A stretch of 6,152 bases of DNA from an uncultured beta proteobacterium (GTDB lineage Bacteria > Pseudomonadota > Gammaproteobacteria > Burkholderiales > Rhodocyclaceae), in contig CAIZHL010000141.1 of NCBI GenBank assembly GCA_903932755.1, forward strand, positions 1 to 6,152. The letters run 5' to 3'. This document shows, in pieces, positions 1 through 5,428 of the stretch; within the stretch, counting starts at the first letter, position 1, and every line of letters starts with the position of its first letter. The notes under the pieces are model-generated. The model saw only the letters and a program-made list of their open reading frames with translations. It was not told the origin of the DNA and ran no database searches. A program made the position numbers and the translations under genes.

Positions 1-60
1 AAATTCTATGCGGCGACGCCCAGTTCCCCGGACGGCGGACTGATCGGCGGCGGCAAATGA
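1..60 (+). CDS. thiG: C-terminal end of an upstream gene, probably thiazole synthase ThiG (partial)
   Basis: Frame 1 is open from the window edge to a TGA at 58-60 and reads KFYAATPSSPDGGLIGGGK. ThiG proteins of Beta- and Gammaproteobacteria commonly end in a tail of the form K-x-Y-A-x-x-S-S-P-x-x-G-L-I, which this matches. The gene order thiS-thiG-trmB is common in proteobacteria, and trmB lies 690 bases downstream here. ThiG makes the thiazole phosphate moiety of thiamine in the cytoplasm. Only 19 codons are visible, with no catalytic residue among them, so the name rests on tail resemblance and neighbourhood. Frame 3 is also open from base 3 to about 134 but reads as an arginine-rich low-complexity peptide, which makes it the weaker candidate. 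Confidence 0.5.
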   Translation, partial: KFYAATPSSPDGGLIGGGK

Positions 61-82
61 TCTCCGCTGAAGGCGTCGCCGC
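10..82. repeat. 11-bp perfect inverted repeat around the end of the upstream gene
   Basis: GCGGCGACGCC at 10-20 is the exact reverse complement of GGCGTCGCCGC at 72-82, with 51 bases between the arms. The left arm lies in the last codons of the probable thiG and the right arm lies 12 bases past its stop. No T-run follows, so it is not a classical intrinsic terminator. It could be a 3'-end structure that stabilises or ends the upstream transcript, or a chance match in GC-rich DNA. Confidence 0.4.
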
Positions 83-116
83 GCGAGGTTTTGTTCCCCA
101 TGCAGCGGGAAGCCCC

Positions 117-121
117 AAAGG
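117..121 (+). promoter_or_regulatory. Ribosome binding site for the exported hypothetical gene
   Basis: AAAGG lies 9 bases upstream of the GTG at 131. No comparable purine-rich site sits correctly before the later in-frame GTG at 140, so this site supports the GTG at 131 as the start. Confidence 0.4.
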
Positions 122-130
122 CCGTGCGGC

Positions 131-751
131 GTGATTTTTGTGCGGGGACTTTTTGTCGGCGCGCCAAGTACCCATTCCAGCCTTGGCAGCCTTGGCACCC
201 TTCTCGCACTTTGCGCGTTGCTGCCGGGTACTGTGCAGGCCGCAGACGTCCCGCCTGCCGTCGGGCCCGCAACGACGGCGGAGACTCCGGAGCTGAAGCC
301 CGCGCGCAAGGGCTATGCCGTCGACCAGCCCCGGATCCTGCTGCGCCAGCGCCTGTTCGGCCGCGCTCACGGCCTGACCCTGCTTGCCGCCGCCTGCCTC
401 GACCTGCCCGCCTATTCGAAGCCGGTCCAGGATGCCTACGCGACCTGGCATGCGAAGCAGGGCGGCACCATCGAAACCATCGTGCATGACCTCGCCGACT
501 ATTATTTCGGGCCGCGTGCCAGCGAGGCGCAATGGTCCGATTTGTCGCGTGCCCTGAACCTCCCCGACAGCATCCAGCCCGCCCTGGGCGAAGTGACCCT
601 GCATGCGGCCTGCGCTTCCCTGCCCGAGGCAATCCCCCGGCAGCGCTATGCCCTCGACAAGCTGCTGGCCGGATCCGCCGATGCGGAGCCCGCAGCGAAC
701 GACGCCGTCGCCGTGCCGCCGGCGCCGACTTTTCAGAAGCCTGCAGAATGA
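131..751 (+). CDS. Exported protein of unknown function between thiG and trmB
   Basis: I do not recognise this 206-residue protein. It starts with GTG. Residues 1-37 look like a Sec signal peptide: a short basic start, a hydrophobic stretch near residues 19-31 ([13 protein letters not shown]) and a likely cleavage after VQA at 37. The mature part begins with a Pro/Ala/Thr-rich linker (about 38-60). A predicted helical domain follows (about 62-180) with two cysteines, C89 and C161, which could form a periplasmic disulfide. The tail (181-206) is again Ala/Pro-rich and is partly encoded by a dispersed repeat (710-734, coding AVPPAPTF), so the C-terminus may have been extended or replaced by that element. 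The stop overlaps the trmB start as ATGA, which implies translational coupling. Reading frame, signal peptide and coupling support a real gene; its function is unknown. Confidence 0.72.
   Translation: MIFVRGLFVGAPSTHSSLGSLGTLLALCALLPGTVQAADVPPAVGPATTAETPELKPARKGYAVDQPRILLRQRLFGRAHGLTLLAAACLDLPAYSKPVQDAYATWHAKQGGTIETIVHDLADYYFGPRASEAQWSDLSRALNLPDSIQPALGEVTLHAACASLPEAIPRQRYALDKLLAGSADAEPAANDAVAVPPAPTFQKPAE
710..734 (+). repeat. Dispersed GCGCCGACTTTTC repeat, copy 1
   Basis: This 25-base stretch is identical to 4283-4307 and differs at two positions from 5598-5622. It starts GCCGTGCCGCC and ends GCGCCGACTTTTC. Here it lies inside the last codons of the exported hypothetical gene, ending 14 bases before the trmB start. 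Unlike the other two copies it has no close GGCGCC partner arm downstream, so it does not form the local hairpin they form. Confidence 0.75.
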
Positions 752-756
752 GCAGG
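740..756 (+). promoter_or_regulatory. Small hairpin enclosing the trmB start codon
   Basis: CCTGC (740-744) pairs with GCAGG (752-756) around a 7-base loop holding both the trmB ATG and the stop of the preceding gene. A weak AGAAG ribosome binding site (735-739) lies just outside it. Such a fold would hide the start until ribosomes translating the upstream gene open it. The pairing is visible in the sequence; the regulatory role is inferred. Confidence 0.35.
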
Positions 757-1455
757 AGCGAGGACGAAACCCCGGCCGAGGAGCGCCGCGCCGGCCACAT
801 CCGCAGCTTCGTCCTGCGCCAGGGCCGCGTCTCCGACGCGCAGCGGCGCTTCCACGAGGACGGCATGCCGCGCTGGGGGATCGCCTACCGGGCGACGCCG
901 CTCGACTTCGATGCCGTGTTCGGCCGGCAGTCGCCGCGCATCCTGGAAATCGGCTGCGGCATGGGCGAGACCACGGCGCTGATCGCCGAACAGCATCCGC
1001 AGAACGACTACCTCGGCATCGAGGTGCACACCCCCGGCGTCGGCAGCCTGATGAAGGAGATCGCCACGCGCGAGCTGTCCAACCTGCGCGTGGTCCAGCA
1101 CGATGCGGTCGAAGTGGTGCGCGACATGATCGCGCCGGGCTCGCTGGCCGGCATCCACGTTTTTTTTCCCGACCCCTGGCCGAAGAAGCGCCAGCAGAAG
1201 CGCCGCCTGATCCAGCCCGCCTTTGCCACGCTGCTGGCGACCCGGCTGGCGCCCACCGGCTACCTGCATTGCGCCACCGACTGGGAGGACTATGCCGAAC
1301 AGATGCTGGCGGTGCTCTCCGGCGAAGCCCTGCTCGCCAACATGGCGAACGGCTACACGCCGCGCCCGCCCTACCGGCCGCAGACCAAGTTCGAAAGCCG
1401 CGGCCTGCGCCTGGGGCACGGCGTGTGGGACCTCGTTTTTCGGCGCAAGGGCTGA
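748..1455 (+). CDS. trmB: tRNA (guanine-N7-)-methyltransferase TrmB
   Basis: TrmB transfers a methyl group from S-adenosylmethionine to N7 of G46 in the variable loop of many tRNAs, in the cytoplasm. The 235-residue product has the expected family length and all the landmarks in order: RSFVLRQGR near 19-27, SAM-binding motif [10 protein letters not shown] at 65-73, the acidic end of the second strand in YLGIEVH at 88-94, the signature [10 protein letters not shown] at 139-148 with the conserved acidic residue D142, [11 protein letters not shown] at 176-186, and the C-terminal TKFESRG at 213-219. The reading frame is open upstream to 532, but homology begins just after the ATG at 748, which overlaps the preceding stop as ATGA. 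That start is therefore preferred. A run of eight T residues (1160-1167) encodes the FF of the signature. nnrS follows after 15 bases. Confidence 0.95.
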   Translation: MSRSEDETPAEERRAGHIRSFVLRQGRVSDAQRRFHEDGMPRWGIAYRATPLDFDAVFGRQSPRILEIGCGMGETTALIAEQHPQNDYLGIEVHTPGVGSLMKEIATRELSNLRVVQHDAVEVVRDMIAPGSLAGIHVFFPDPWPKKRQQKRRLIQPAFATLLATRLAPTGYLHCATDWEDYAEQMLAVLSGEALLANMANGYTPRPPYRPQTKFESRGLRLGHGVWDLVFRRKG

Positions 1456-1470
1456 CGTCGCCCGGCATCG

Positions 1471-2631
1471 ATGAACTTTTCGGCGCACCCCTTCTGGCTG
1501 GCCGGCTTCCGGCCCTTCTTCACCCTCGCCTGCATCGCCGGACTTGCCCTGCCGCCGCTCTGGGTGCTGGTCTACCTTGGCGCGCTGCCGGCGCCGGCAA
1601 GCCCGGTCGGTGCCGTGCAGTGGCACGCCCACGAGATGTTCTTCGGCTTCGGCTGGGCGGTGCTCGGCGGCTTCCTGCTGACCGCGACCAAGAACTGGGT
1701 GGGGATACGCGGCTATCACGGCGCGCCGCTGGCGGTTCTGTTCGCGGCCTGGCTATTCGAACGCATCGGGATGGCCTTCGGCGCCGGCTGGCCGCCCGGC
1801 CTGTTTGCGGTATCCAGCAATCTGTTTCTGGCCGCCATCGTCGCCATGCTGCTATGGACGCTGGTGAGCCATCGCAAGGACGACAGCTACCGCGACAATT
1901 ATTTCTTCCTGCTGATCCTCCCCGCCTTCCTCCTGGCCAAGCACCTGATGCTGGGCGTCGAGCATTTCCAGGCCGGAGTCGCCATGGCCACCGGCCTGTT
2001 CCGCGTCGCCTTCCTGGTCATGCTGGAACGCACCCTGACCCAGTTCATGAAGGGCATCTTCCAGGTCGAAATCCTGCGCCATGCGACGCTGGACAAGGCC
2101 ATCAAGCTGCTCGCCGTGGCACTGGTCGGCGCCGGCTTGATGCCGCCACCGGCGGCGGCCTGGCTATCGCTCTTGCTGGCGTTGTTGCTGGCCGGCAGGT
2201 TTTTCTTCTGGAAGCCGCAACTGGCCCTGCGCCGAATCGACCTCGGCATCATGTACCTGGGCTATGCCGCCATCGTGCTGCAATTGCTGGCCGAGTTCCT
2301 CGGCCAGGTCGCGCCACCGGCCTGGGTCGGCGCCGTGTCGACTCACGTGTTCGGCCTCGGTGTCATGGGCCTGATCATCCCGGCCATGCTGATCCGCATC
2401 GCCAAGGGCCACACCGGCAGGAAGGTGGTGTTCGAGGCCATCGACAAGGCGGTGCTGTGGATCATGGTCGCCGCCTTCGTGCTGCGCGTGGTCGCCCCGC
2501 AATTCCTGCCGCAGCACTATGCCCTCTGGCTGGCGCTTGCCGCCTGCGGCTGGCTGGCCGGCTTCGGCATCCTGGCCTGGCGCCTGATTCCGTTTCTGTT
2601 GCAAGCCCGCATCGACGGCAAGGAACACTGA
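1471..2631 (+). CDS. nnrS: NnrS family heme/copper membrane protein
   Basis: NnrS proteins are 12-helix inner-membrane proteins that bind heme and copper. They are linked to tolerance of nitric oxide and nitrosative stress, and their genes are often controlled by NO-responsive regulators. This 386-residue product has the family length and about a dozen hydrophobic helices. The N-terminal MNFSAHPFWLAGFRPFF, the QWHAHEMFFGFGWAVLGGF segment (50-68, with H52, H54 and E55) and the late HVFGLGVMG...IAKGHTGR region (292-317, with H292 and H314) are family hallmarks. The central part reads RTLTQFMKG (187-195), where many NnrS proteins have a GGR-x-x-PFF type sequence, so this may be a divergent subfamily. 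It starts 15 bases after trmB with no good ribosome binding site, suggesting read-through from the trmB transcript. No obvious NO-responsive regulator site is visible in the short gap. Confidence 0.9.
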   Translation: MNFSAHPFWLAGFRPFFTLACIAGLALPPLWVLVYLGALPAPASPVGAVQWHAHEMFFGFGWAVLGGFLLTATKNWVGIRGYHGAPLAVLFAAWLFERIGMAFGAGWPPGLFAVSSNLFLAAIVAMLLWTLVSHRKDDSYRDNYFFLLILPAFLLAKHLMLGVEHFQAGVAMATGLFRVAFLVMLERTLTQFMKGIFQVEILRHATLDKAIKLLAVALVGAGLMPPPAAAWLSLLLALLLAGRFFFWKPQLALRRIDLGIMYLGYAAIVLQLLAEFLGQVAPPAWVGAVSTHVFGLGVMGLIIPAMLIRIAKGHTGRKVVFEAIDKAVLWIMVAAFVLRVVAPQFLPQHYALWLALAACGWLAGFGILAWRLIPFLLQARIDGKEH

Positions 2632-2656
2632 GGCGCCAGGGAAGCACCGTGTATGC

Positions 2657-2684
2657 CCTCACACCGGCGCAAGGCGGTGTGAGG
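2657..2684. terminator. 10-bp perfect hairpin in the convergent gap after nnrS
   Basis: CCTCACACCG (2657-2666) and CGGTGTGAGG (2675-2684) are exact inverted repeats with an 8-base loop, GCGCAAGG. It begins 26 bases after the nnrS stop and lies between two convergent genes, where a bidirectional transcript end is expected. There is no T-run on either side, so it may be a Rho-assisted or 3'-stabilising structure rather than a classical intrinsic terminator. Confidence 0.5.
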
Positions 2685-2697
2685 TGTCATGGCTGCT

Positions 2698-2726
2698 CTG
2701 GATTCCGGCTTTCGCCGGAATGACGA
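2698..2726. repeat. Dispersed proteobacterial palindromic repeat (CTGGATTCC...GGAATGACG type)
   Basis: CTGGATTCC at 2698-2706 and GGAATGACGA at 2717-2726 frame a perfect 8-bp stem: ATTCCGGC (2702-2709), loop TTTC, GCCGGAAT (2714-2721). This is the well-known short intergenic repeat found in many Beta- and Gammaproteobacteria, often mis-translated as peptides such as WIPAFAGMT on one strand or SFRRKPESR on the other. It sits between the convergent nnrS and dioxygenase genes, 10 bases past the dioxygenase stop, and may also act as a 3'-end structure. Confidence 0.8.
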
Positions 2727-2736
2727 GGGTGATCTG

Positions 2737-3378
2737 TCAGCGGTTTCCCGGAACGTCGACCACGATGTCGAAGCGCAGTGTCCCGGGCGCACCCGCCTGT
2801 TCGACGCCGACCAGGCGCGCACGCGTACTTGCCTCGACCGACATGAACAGGCCGTCGCGCTGGTTGCGGCGACCGGCCTCGCCGGGCAAATACATCTGCG
2901 TCACCAGCAGTTCGCGCCCGCCGCGGCTGAGGCGGAAGTGCACGTGCGGCGTACGTCCCGGATAGGCCACCGGCATCACCGTGCGGAAGCGGTAGTCGCC
3001 CTCGCGGCCGCTGGTGTCGCGGCCGTAGCCGCGGAAATTCGGGTCGAGCGGCGGCGCGCTGTCGTCGTGCGGGTGGTGGTAGCGGCCGTGGGCGTTGGTT
3101 TGCCAGATCTCGACCAGCACGCCTGCCAGCGCGCGGCCGGCGGTGTCCTGCACGCGGCCGACGATGGTCAGCGGCGTGCCGAGTGCGCGGGCGCGGCCAT
3201 CGACCGTGGCGAGGTCGTTGCCGGCGGCGGGATCGGGCTGCAGTGGGTAGAAGGGGCCGAGCATCTGGGCCGGCGTCGGCGGAACTGCGGCAGCGCCGCG
3301 CAGCGACCACGGCAGGAGCGCCAGCAGCGGCAGGGAGAAGACAAAGCGGCGACGGCCGGCCACCGGCGCAGTTCTCAC
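2737..3378 (-). CDS. Tat-exported intradiol ring-cleavage dioxygenase family protein
   Basis: The 213-residue product resembles the beta subunit of protocatechuate 3,4-dioxygenase and related Fe(III) enzymes that open catechol-type rings between the two hydroxyls. All four iron ligands can be placed: Y100 in NAHGRY, Y139 in PVAYP, and H145 and H147 in PHVHF. R142 sits three residues before the first histidine, as the active-site arginine does in PcaH. GPFYP (41-45), EIWQTNAHGRY (90-100) and PNFRGYGRD (113-121) are further family marks. The N-terminus (GRRRFVFSLPLLALLPW, then AAA near 29-31) looks like a twin-arginine signal, so the enzyme probably works in the periplasm. That is typical of the stand-alone exported branch, whose substrates are mostly unknown. 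Its GTG start is 7 bases after the mlaF stop, and a GAGGG site overlaps that stop, so it is probably co-translated with mlaF. No partner subunit or aromatic pathway gene is nearby. Confidence 0.88.
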   Translation of the reverse strand: MRTAPVAGRRRFVFSLPLLALLPWSLRGAAAVPPTPAQMLGPFYPLQPDPAAGNDLATVDGRARALGTPLTIVGRVQDTAGRALAGVLVEIWQTNAHGRYHHPHDDSAPPLDPNFRGYGRDTSGREGDYRFRTVMPVAYPGRTPHVHFRLSRGGRELLVTQMYLPGEAGRRNQRDGLFMSVEASTRARLVGVEQAGAPGTLRFDIVVDVPGNR

Positions 3379-3385
3379 TTCGCCC

Positions 3386-4195
3386 TCAGGAAGGCAATTC
3401 GAGGTCGCTGGTGAAGGGCCGGCTGGGATAGTGGAAAGCCACCGGCCCGTCCGGTTCGGCGTGGATGAACTGGTGCACCGAGGGGTCGGCCGAGTTCAGC
3501 AGTTCATCCGGCGTGCCGGAGGCGACCACCACGCCGCCGTGGATGAAGTAGGCATAGTCCACCACCTTCAGGGTTTCCGACACATCGTAGGTGACGATGA
3601 TCGAGGTGCCGCCGAGCGCATCGTTGAGGCGGCGGATCAGCTCGGCGATGAGGTTCAGCGAAATCGGATCGAGGCCGGCGAAGGGTTCGTCGTACATGAC
3701 CAGCATCGGATCGAGGGCGATGGCCCGCGCCAGCGCGACGCGGCGCGCCATGCCGCCCGAAAGCTCGTTGGGCATCAGGGTCCGCGAACCGCGCAGGCCC
3801 ACCGCATGCAGCTTCATCAGCACCAGGTCGTGGATCAGGTCGTCGTGGAGGTCGGTCAGCTCGCGCATCGGGAAGGCGATGTTTTCGTACACCGAAATGT
3901 CGCTGAACAGCCCGCCGGCCTGGAACATCATGCCCATGCTGCGGCGCATTTCGTAGAGCGCCTTGTTGTCGAGTTCGTGCACGACCTTGCCATTGACGCG
4001 CACCGCGCCGCTGTCGGGGCGGCGCTGGCCGCCGATCAGCTTGAGGATGGTGCTCTTGCCGGCGCCGCTGACGCCGAGGATGCCGACCACCTTGCCGCGC
4101 GGTACGGACAGACGGATGCCCTTGAGGACCTGGTTGGTCCCGTAGGCAAAGTGCAGGTCTTCGATTTCGATCAGGTGGTTCGAGTTGTCATTCAC
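3386..4195 (-). CDS. mlaF: MlaF-type ABC transporter ATP-binding protein
   Basis: MlaF is the cytoplasmic ATPase of the Mla (Ttg2) system, which moves phospholipids between the outer and inner membranes with MlaE, MlaD, MlaB and MlaC. The 269-residue product shows Walker A GVSGAGKS (41-48), Q-loop FQAGGLFSD (91-99), the MlaF-like NELSGGMARRVALARA around the signature (LSGGM 145-149), Walker B LVMYDE (165-170) and the D-loop AGLDP (173-177). The H-loop position reads VTYD (Y203) instead of the usual histidine. I chose the GTG at 4195 because AAGGAAG (4203-4209) lies 7 bases upstream; a GTG at 4222 would add nine residues but lacks a ribosome binding site. Usually mlaE follows directly. Here a dioxygenase gene follows after 7 bases, so the permease and substrate-binding partners are not in this window. 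Confidence 0.88.
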   Translation of the reverse strand: MNDNSNHLIEIEDLHFAYGTNQVLKGIRLSVPRGKVVGILGVSGAGKSTILKLIGGQRRPDSGAVRVNGKVVHELDNKALYEMRRSMGMMFQAGGLFSDISVYENIAFPMRELTDLHDDLIHDLVLMKLHAVGLRGSRTLMPNELSGGMARRVALARAIALDPMLVMYDEPFAGLDPISLNLIAELIRRLNDALGGTSIIVTYDVSETLKVVDYAYFIHGGVVVASGTPDELLNSADPSVHQFIHAEPDGPVAFHYPSRPFTSDLELPS

Positions 4196-4202
4196 GCTGT
4201 GG

Positions 4203-4209
4203 CTTCCTT
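4203..4209 (-). promoter_or_regulatory. Ribosome binding site deciding the mlaF start
   Basis: On the - strand this reads AAGGAAG, 7 bases before the GTG at 4195-4193. It favours that start over the in-frame GTG at 4222. Confidence 0.6.
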
Positions 4210-4282
4210 GCCTGTCGATCACGGTCGATCGCCGGGCCGTATGGTGACATATTTCGCGCCGGCCGGATCAGGGGCTGCACAT

Positions 4283-4322
4283 GCCGTGCCGCCGGCGCCG
4301 ACTTTTCTGCGATGGCGCCGGC
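4283..4322. repeat. Dispersed GCGCCGACTTTTC repeat, copy 2, with hairpin after the antiporter gene
   Basis: Bases 4283-4307 are identical to copy 1 over 25 positions. GCCGGCGCC (4291-4299) pairs perfectly with GGCGCCGGC (4314-4322) around a 14-base loop that holds the ACTTTTC part. The hairpin lies 11 bases past the stop of the antiporter gene on the - strand, so it may end or protect that transcript. There is no T-run after it on the - strand. The remaining gap up to the mlaF start shows no convincing promoter. Confidence 0.75.
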
Positions 4323-4333
4323 AAGGGCAGCAC

Positions 4334-5428
4334 TCAGGGCACGATCGAGAGGAAAAGGAAGGCGGCGAACAGGACCAGATGCACCGTGCCGTGCAGGATG
4401 GTGGCGCGGCCGCTGGCCAGGGTGATGATGCTGACGGCGAAGGTGAGGACCAGCATCACGATTTCCTTCGGCGGCAGGCCGAGGGTCATCGGCATGTCGA
4501 GCACGATGGCGACGACGCCGATCGCCGGGATCGTCAGGCCGATGGTGGCGAGCGCCGAGCCGAGCGCGAGGTTGAGGCTGATCTGCATGCGGTTGCGGAC
4601 CGCGGCGCGGAAGGCGGCGCCGGTTTCCGGCAGGAGGACGATCAGCGCGATGATGACGCCGACGAAGGAACTCGGCGCGCCGATCGCCTTGACCAGCGCC
4701 TCGATGCCGGGCGCCAGGCTCTTGGCCAGCCCGACCACGGCAACGAGGGCCGCGCAAAGCAGCACGAATGCCGCGACGGCGGTGCGCTTGGCGGGAGGCT
4801 CGCCGTGATCGTCACCGGGATCGCCCGGCGTGTGGACGGGCAGGAAATGCTCACGGTGGCGGATCGTCTGCACGAAGACGTAGACGCTGAACAGCAGCAG
4901 CGACATGAGGCCGGCGAAGGCGAGCTGGAGGTTCGAATAGGTGGGGCCCGCGGTGGTGGTGGTGAATTGCGGCAGCACCAGCGCCAGCGTGGTCAGCGGG
5001 ATCAGCACGGCAAGCGCCGGGCTGCTGCCCTCGACGCGGAACACGGCGACGTGGTTGCGCAATGCGCCGGCAAGCAGGCAGAGGCCGACGATGCCATTGC
5101 AGACGATCATCACGGTGGCGAAGACGGTGTCGCGCGCCAGCGTGTCCTGGCCGTCACCGCCGAAGAGCTTGAGGGAAACGATCAGCGACACTTCGATCAC
5201 GGTCACGGCAAGGGCGAGGATCAATGCGCCGAAAGGCTCGCCGACACGGTGGGCGACGGTTTCCGCGTGCTGCACGGCGGCCATCACGCTGGCGATCATG
5301 GCGGCGGCGACGCCGAAGGCGAGGAGGCCGCCGAGCGGACGGCCCCAGACGGCGGCCAGCAGCACGCAGGCGGCGACCGGTGCGACAAGGGTCCACAAGG
5401 GCAGGGAATAGGGTCTCATCAGGCTCAT
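4334..5428 (-). CDS. chaA: ChaA/Cax-type calcium (sodium)/proton antiporter
   Basis: This 364-residue inner-membrane protein belongs to the CaCA cation exchanger superfamily and most resembles ChaA-like Ca2+/H+ antiporters, which export Ca2+ (and in some cases Na+ or K+) in exchange for protons. It has about 11 hydrophobic segments in two halves. The first alpha-repeat is GEPFGALILALAVTVIEVSL (63-82), with the ion-binding glutamate E79. The second runs through VLLPETGAAFRAAVRNRM (264-281) and SLNLALGSALATIGLTIP (284-301), with E268. The halves are joined by a hydrophilic loop rich in His, Asp and Glu (about 190-213), as is usual for the family. The ATG at 5428 gives the full-length family start, though its ribosome binding site is weak (GACGAGA). 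The exact ion cannot be told from sequence. It is transcribed toward mlaF, with 138 bases between the genes. Confidence 0.9.
   Translation of the reverse strand: MSLMRPYSLPLWTLVAPVAACVLLAAVWGRPLGGLLAFGVAAAMIASVMAAVQHAETVAHRVGEPFGALILALAVTVIEVSLIVSLKLFGGDGQDTLARDTVFATVMIVCNGIVGLCLLAGALRNHVAVFRVEGSSPALAVLIPLTTLALVLPQFTTTTAGPTYSNLQLAFAGLMSLLLFSVYVFVQTIRHREHFLPVHTPGDPGDDHGEPPAKRTAVAAFVLLCAALVAVVGLAKSLAPGIEALVKAIGAPSSFVGVIIALIVLLPETGAAFRAAVRNRMQISLNLALGSALATIGLTIPAIGVVAIVLDMPMTLGLPPKEIVMLVLTFAVSIITLASGRATILHGTVHLVLFAAFLFLSIVP

Noticed and set aside
155..162. Possible fourth copy of the GCGCCGAC repeat in inverted orientation
   Set aside because: Only eight bases match, and the following bases are AAAAA instead of TTTTC, so it is within chance.
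6..866. 286-codon open frame on the - strand
   Set aside because: It is antisense to the exported hypothetical gene and the trmB start, with an Arg/Ser-rich low-complexity product. The + strand frame has a signal peptide and coupling to trmB.
1586..1599. Perfect 14-base palindrome TGCCGGCGCCGGCA
   Set aside because: It lies inside nnrS and encodes an ordinary Pro/Ala loop (LPAPAS) with typical codons. It shares the GGCGCC core with the repeats but not the ACTTTTC part.
603..2723. 706-codon open frame on the + strand
   Set aside because: It lies in another frame over trmB and nnrS, both of which have clear homology. Its product is Arg/Pro/Ala-rich with no motif.
2632..2736. CRISPR repeat or attachment site
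   Set aside because: There are two single hairpins with no periodic spacing, no spacers and no integrase or cas gene in the window.
2689..3414. 241-codon open frame on the + strand
   Set aside because: It is antisense to the dioxygenase gene, which has all its metal ligands. It starts within the dispersed repeat.
4223..4260. Promoter for mlaF around the TATGTC/CATACG bases
   Set aside because: There is no matching -35 at an acceptable distance, and it cannot be told apart from chance.
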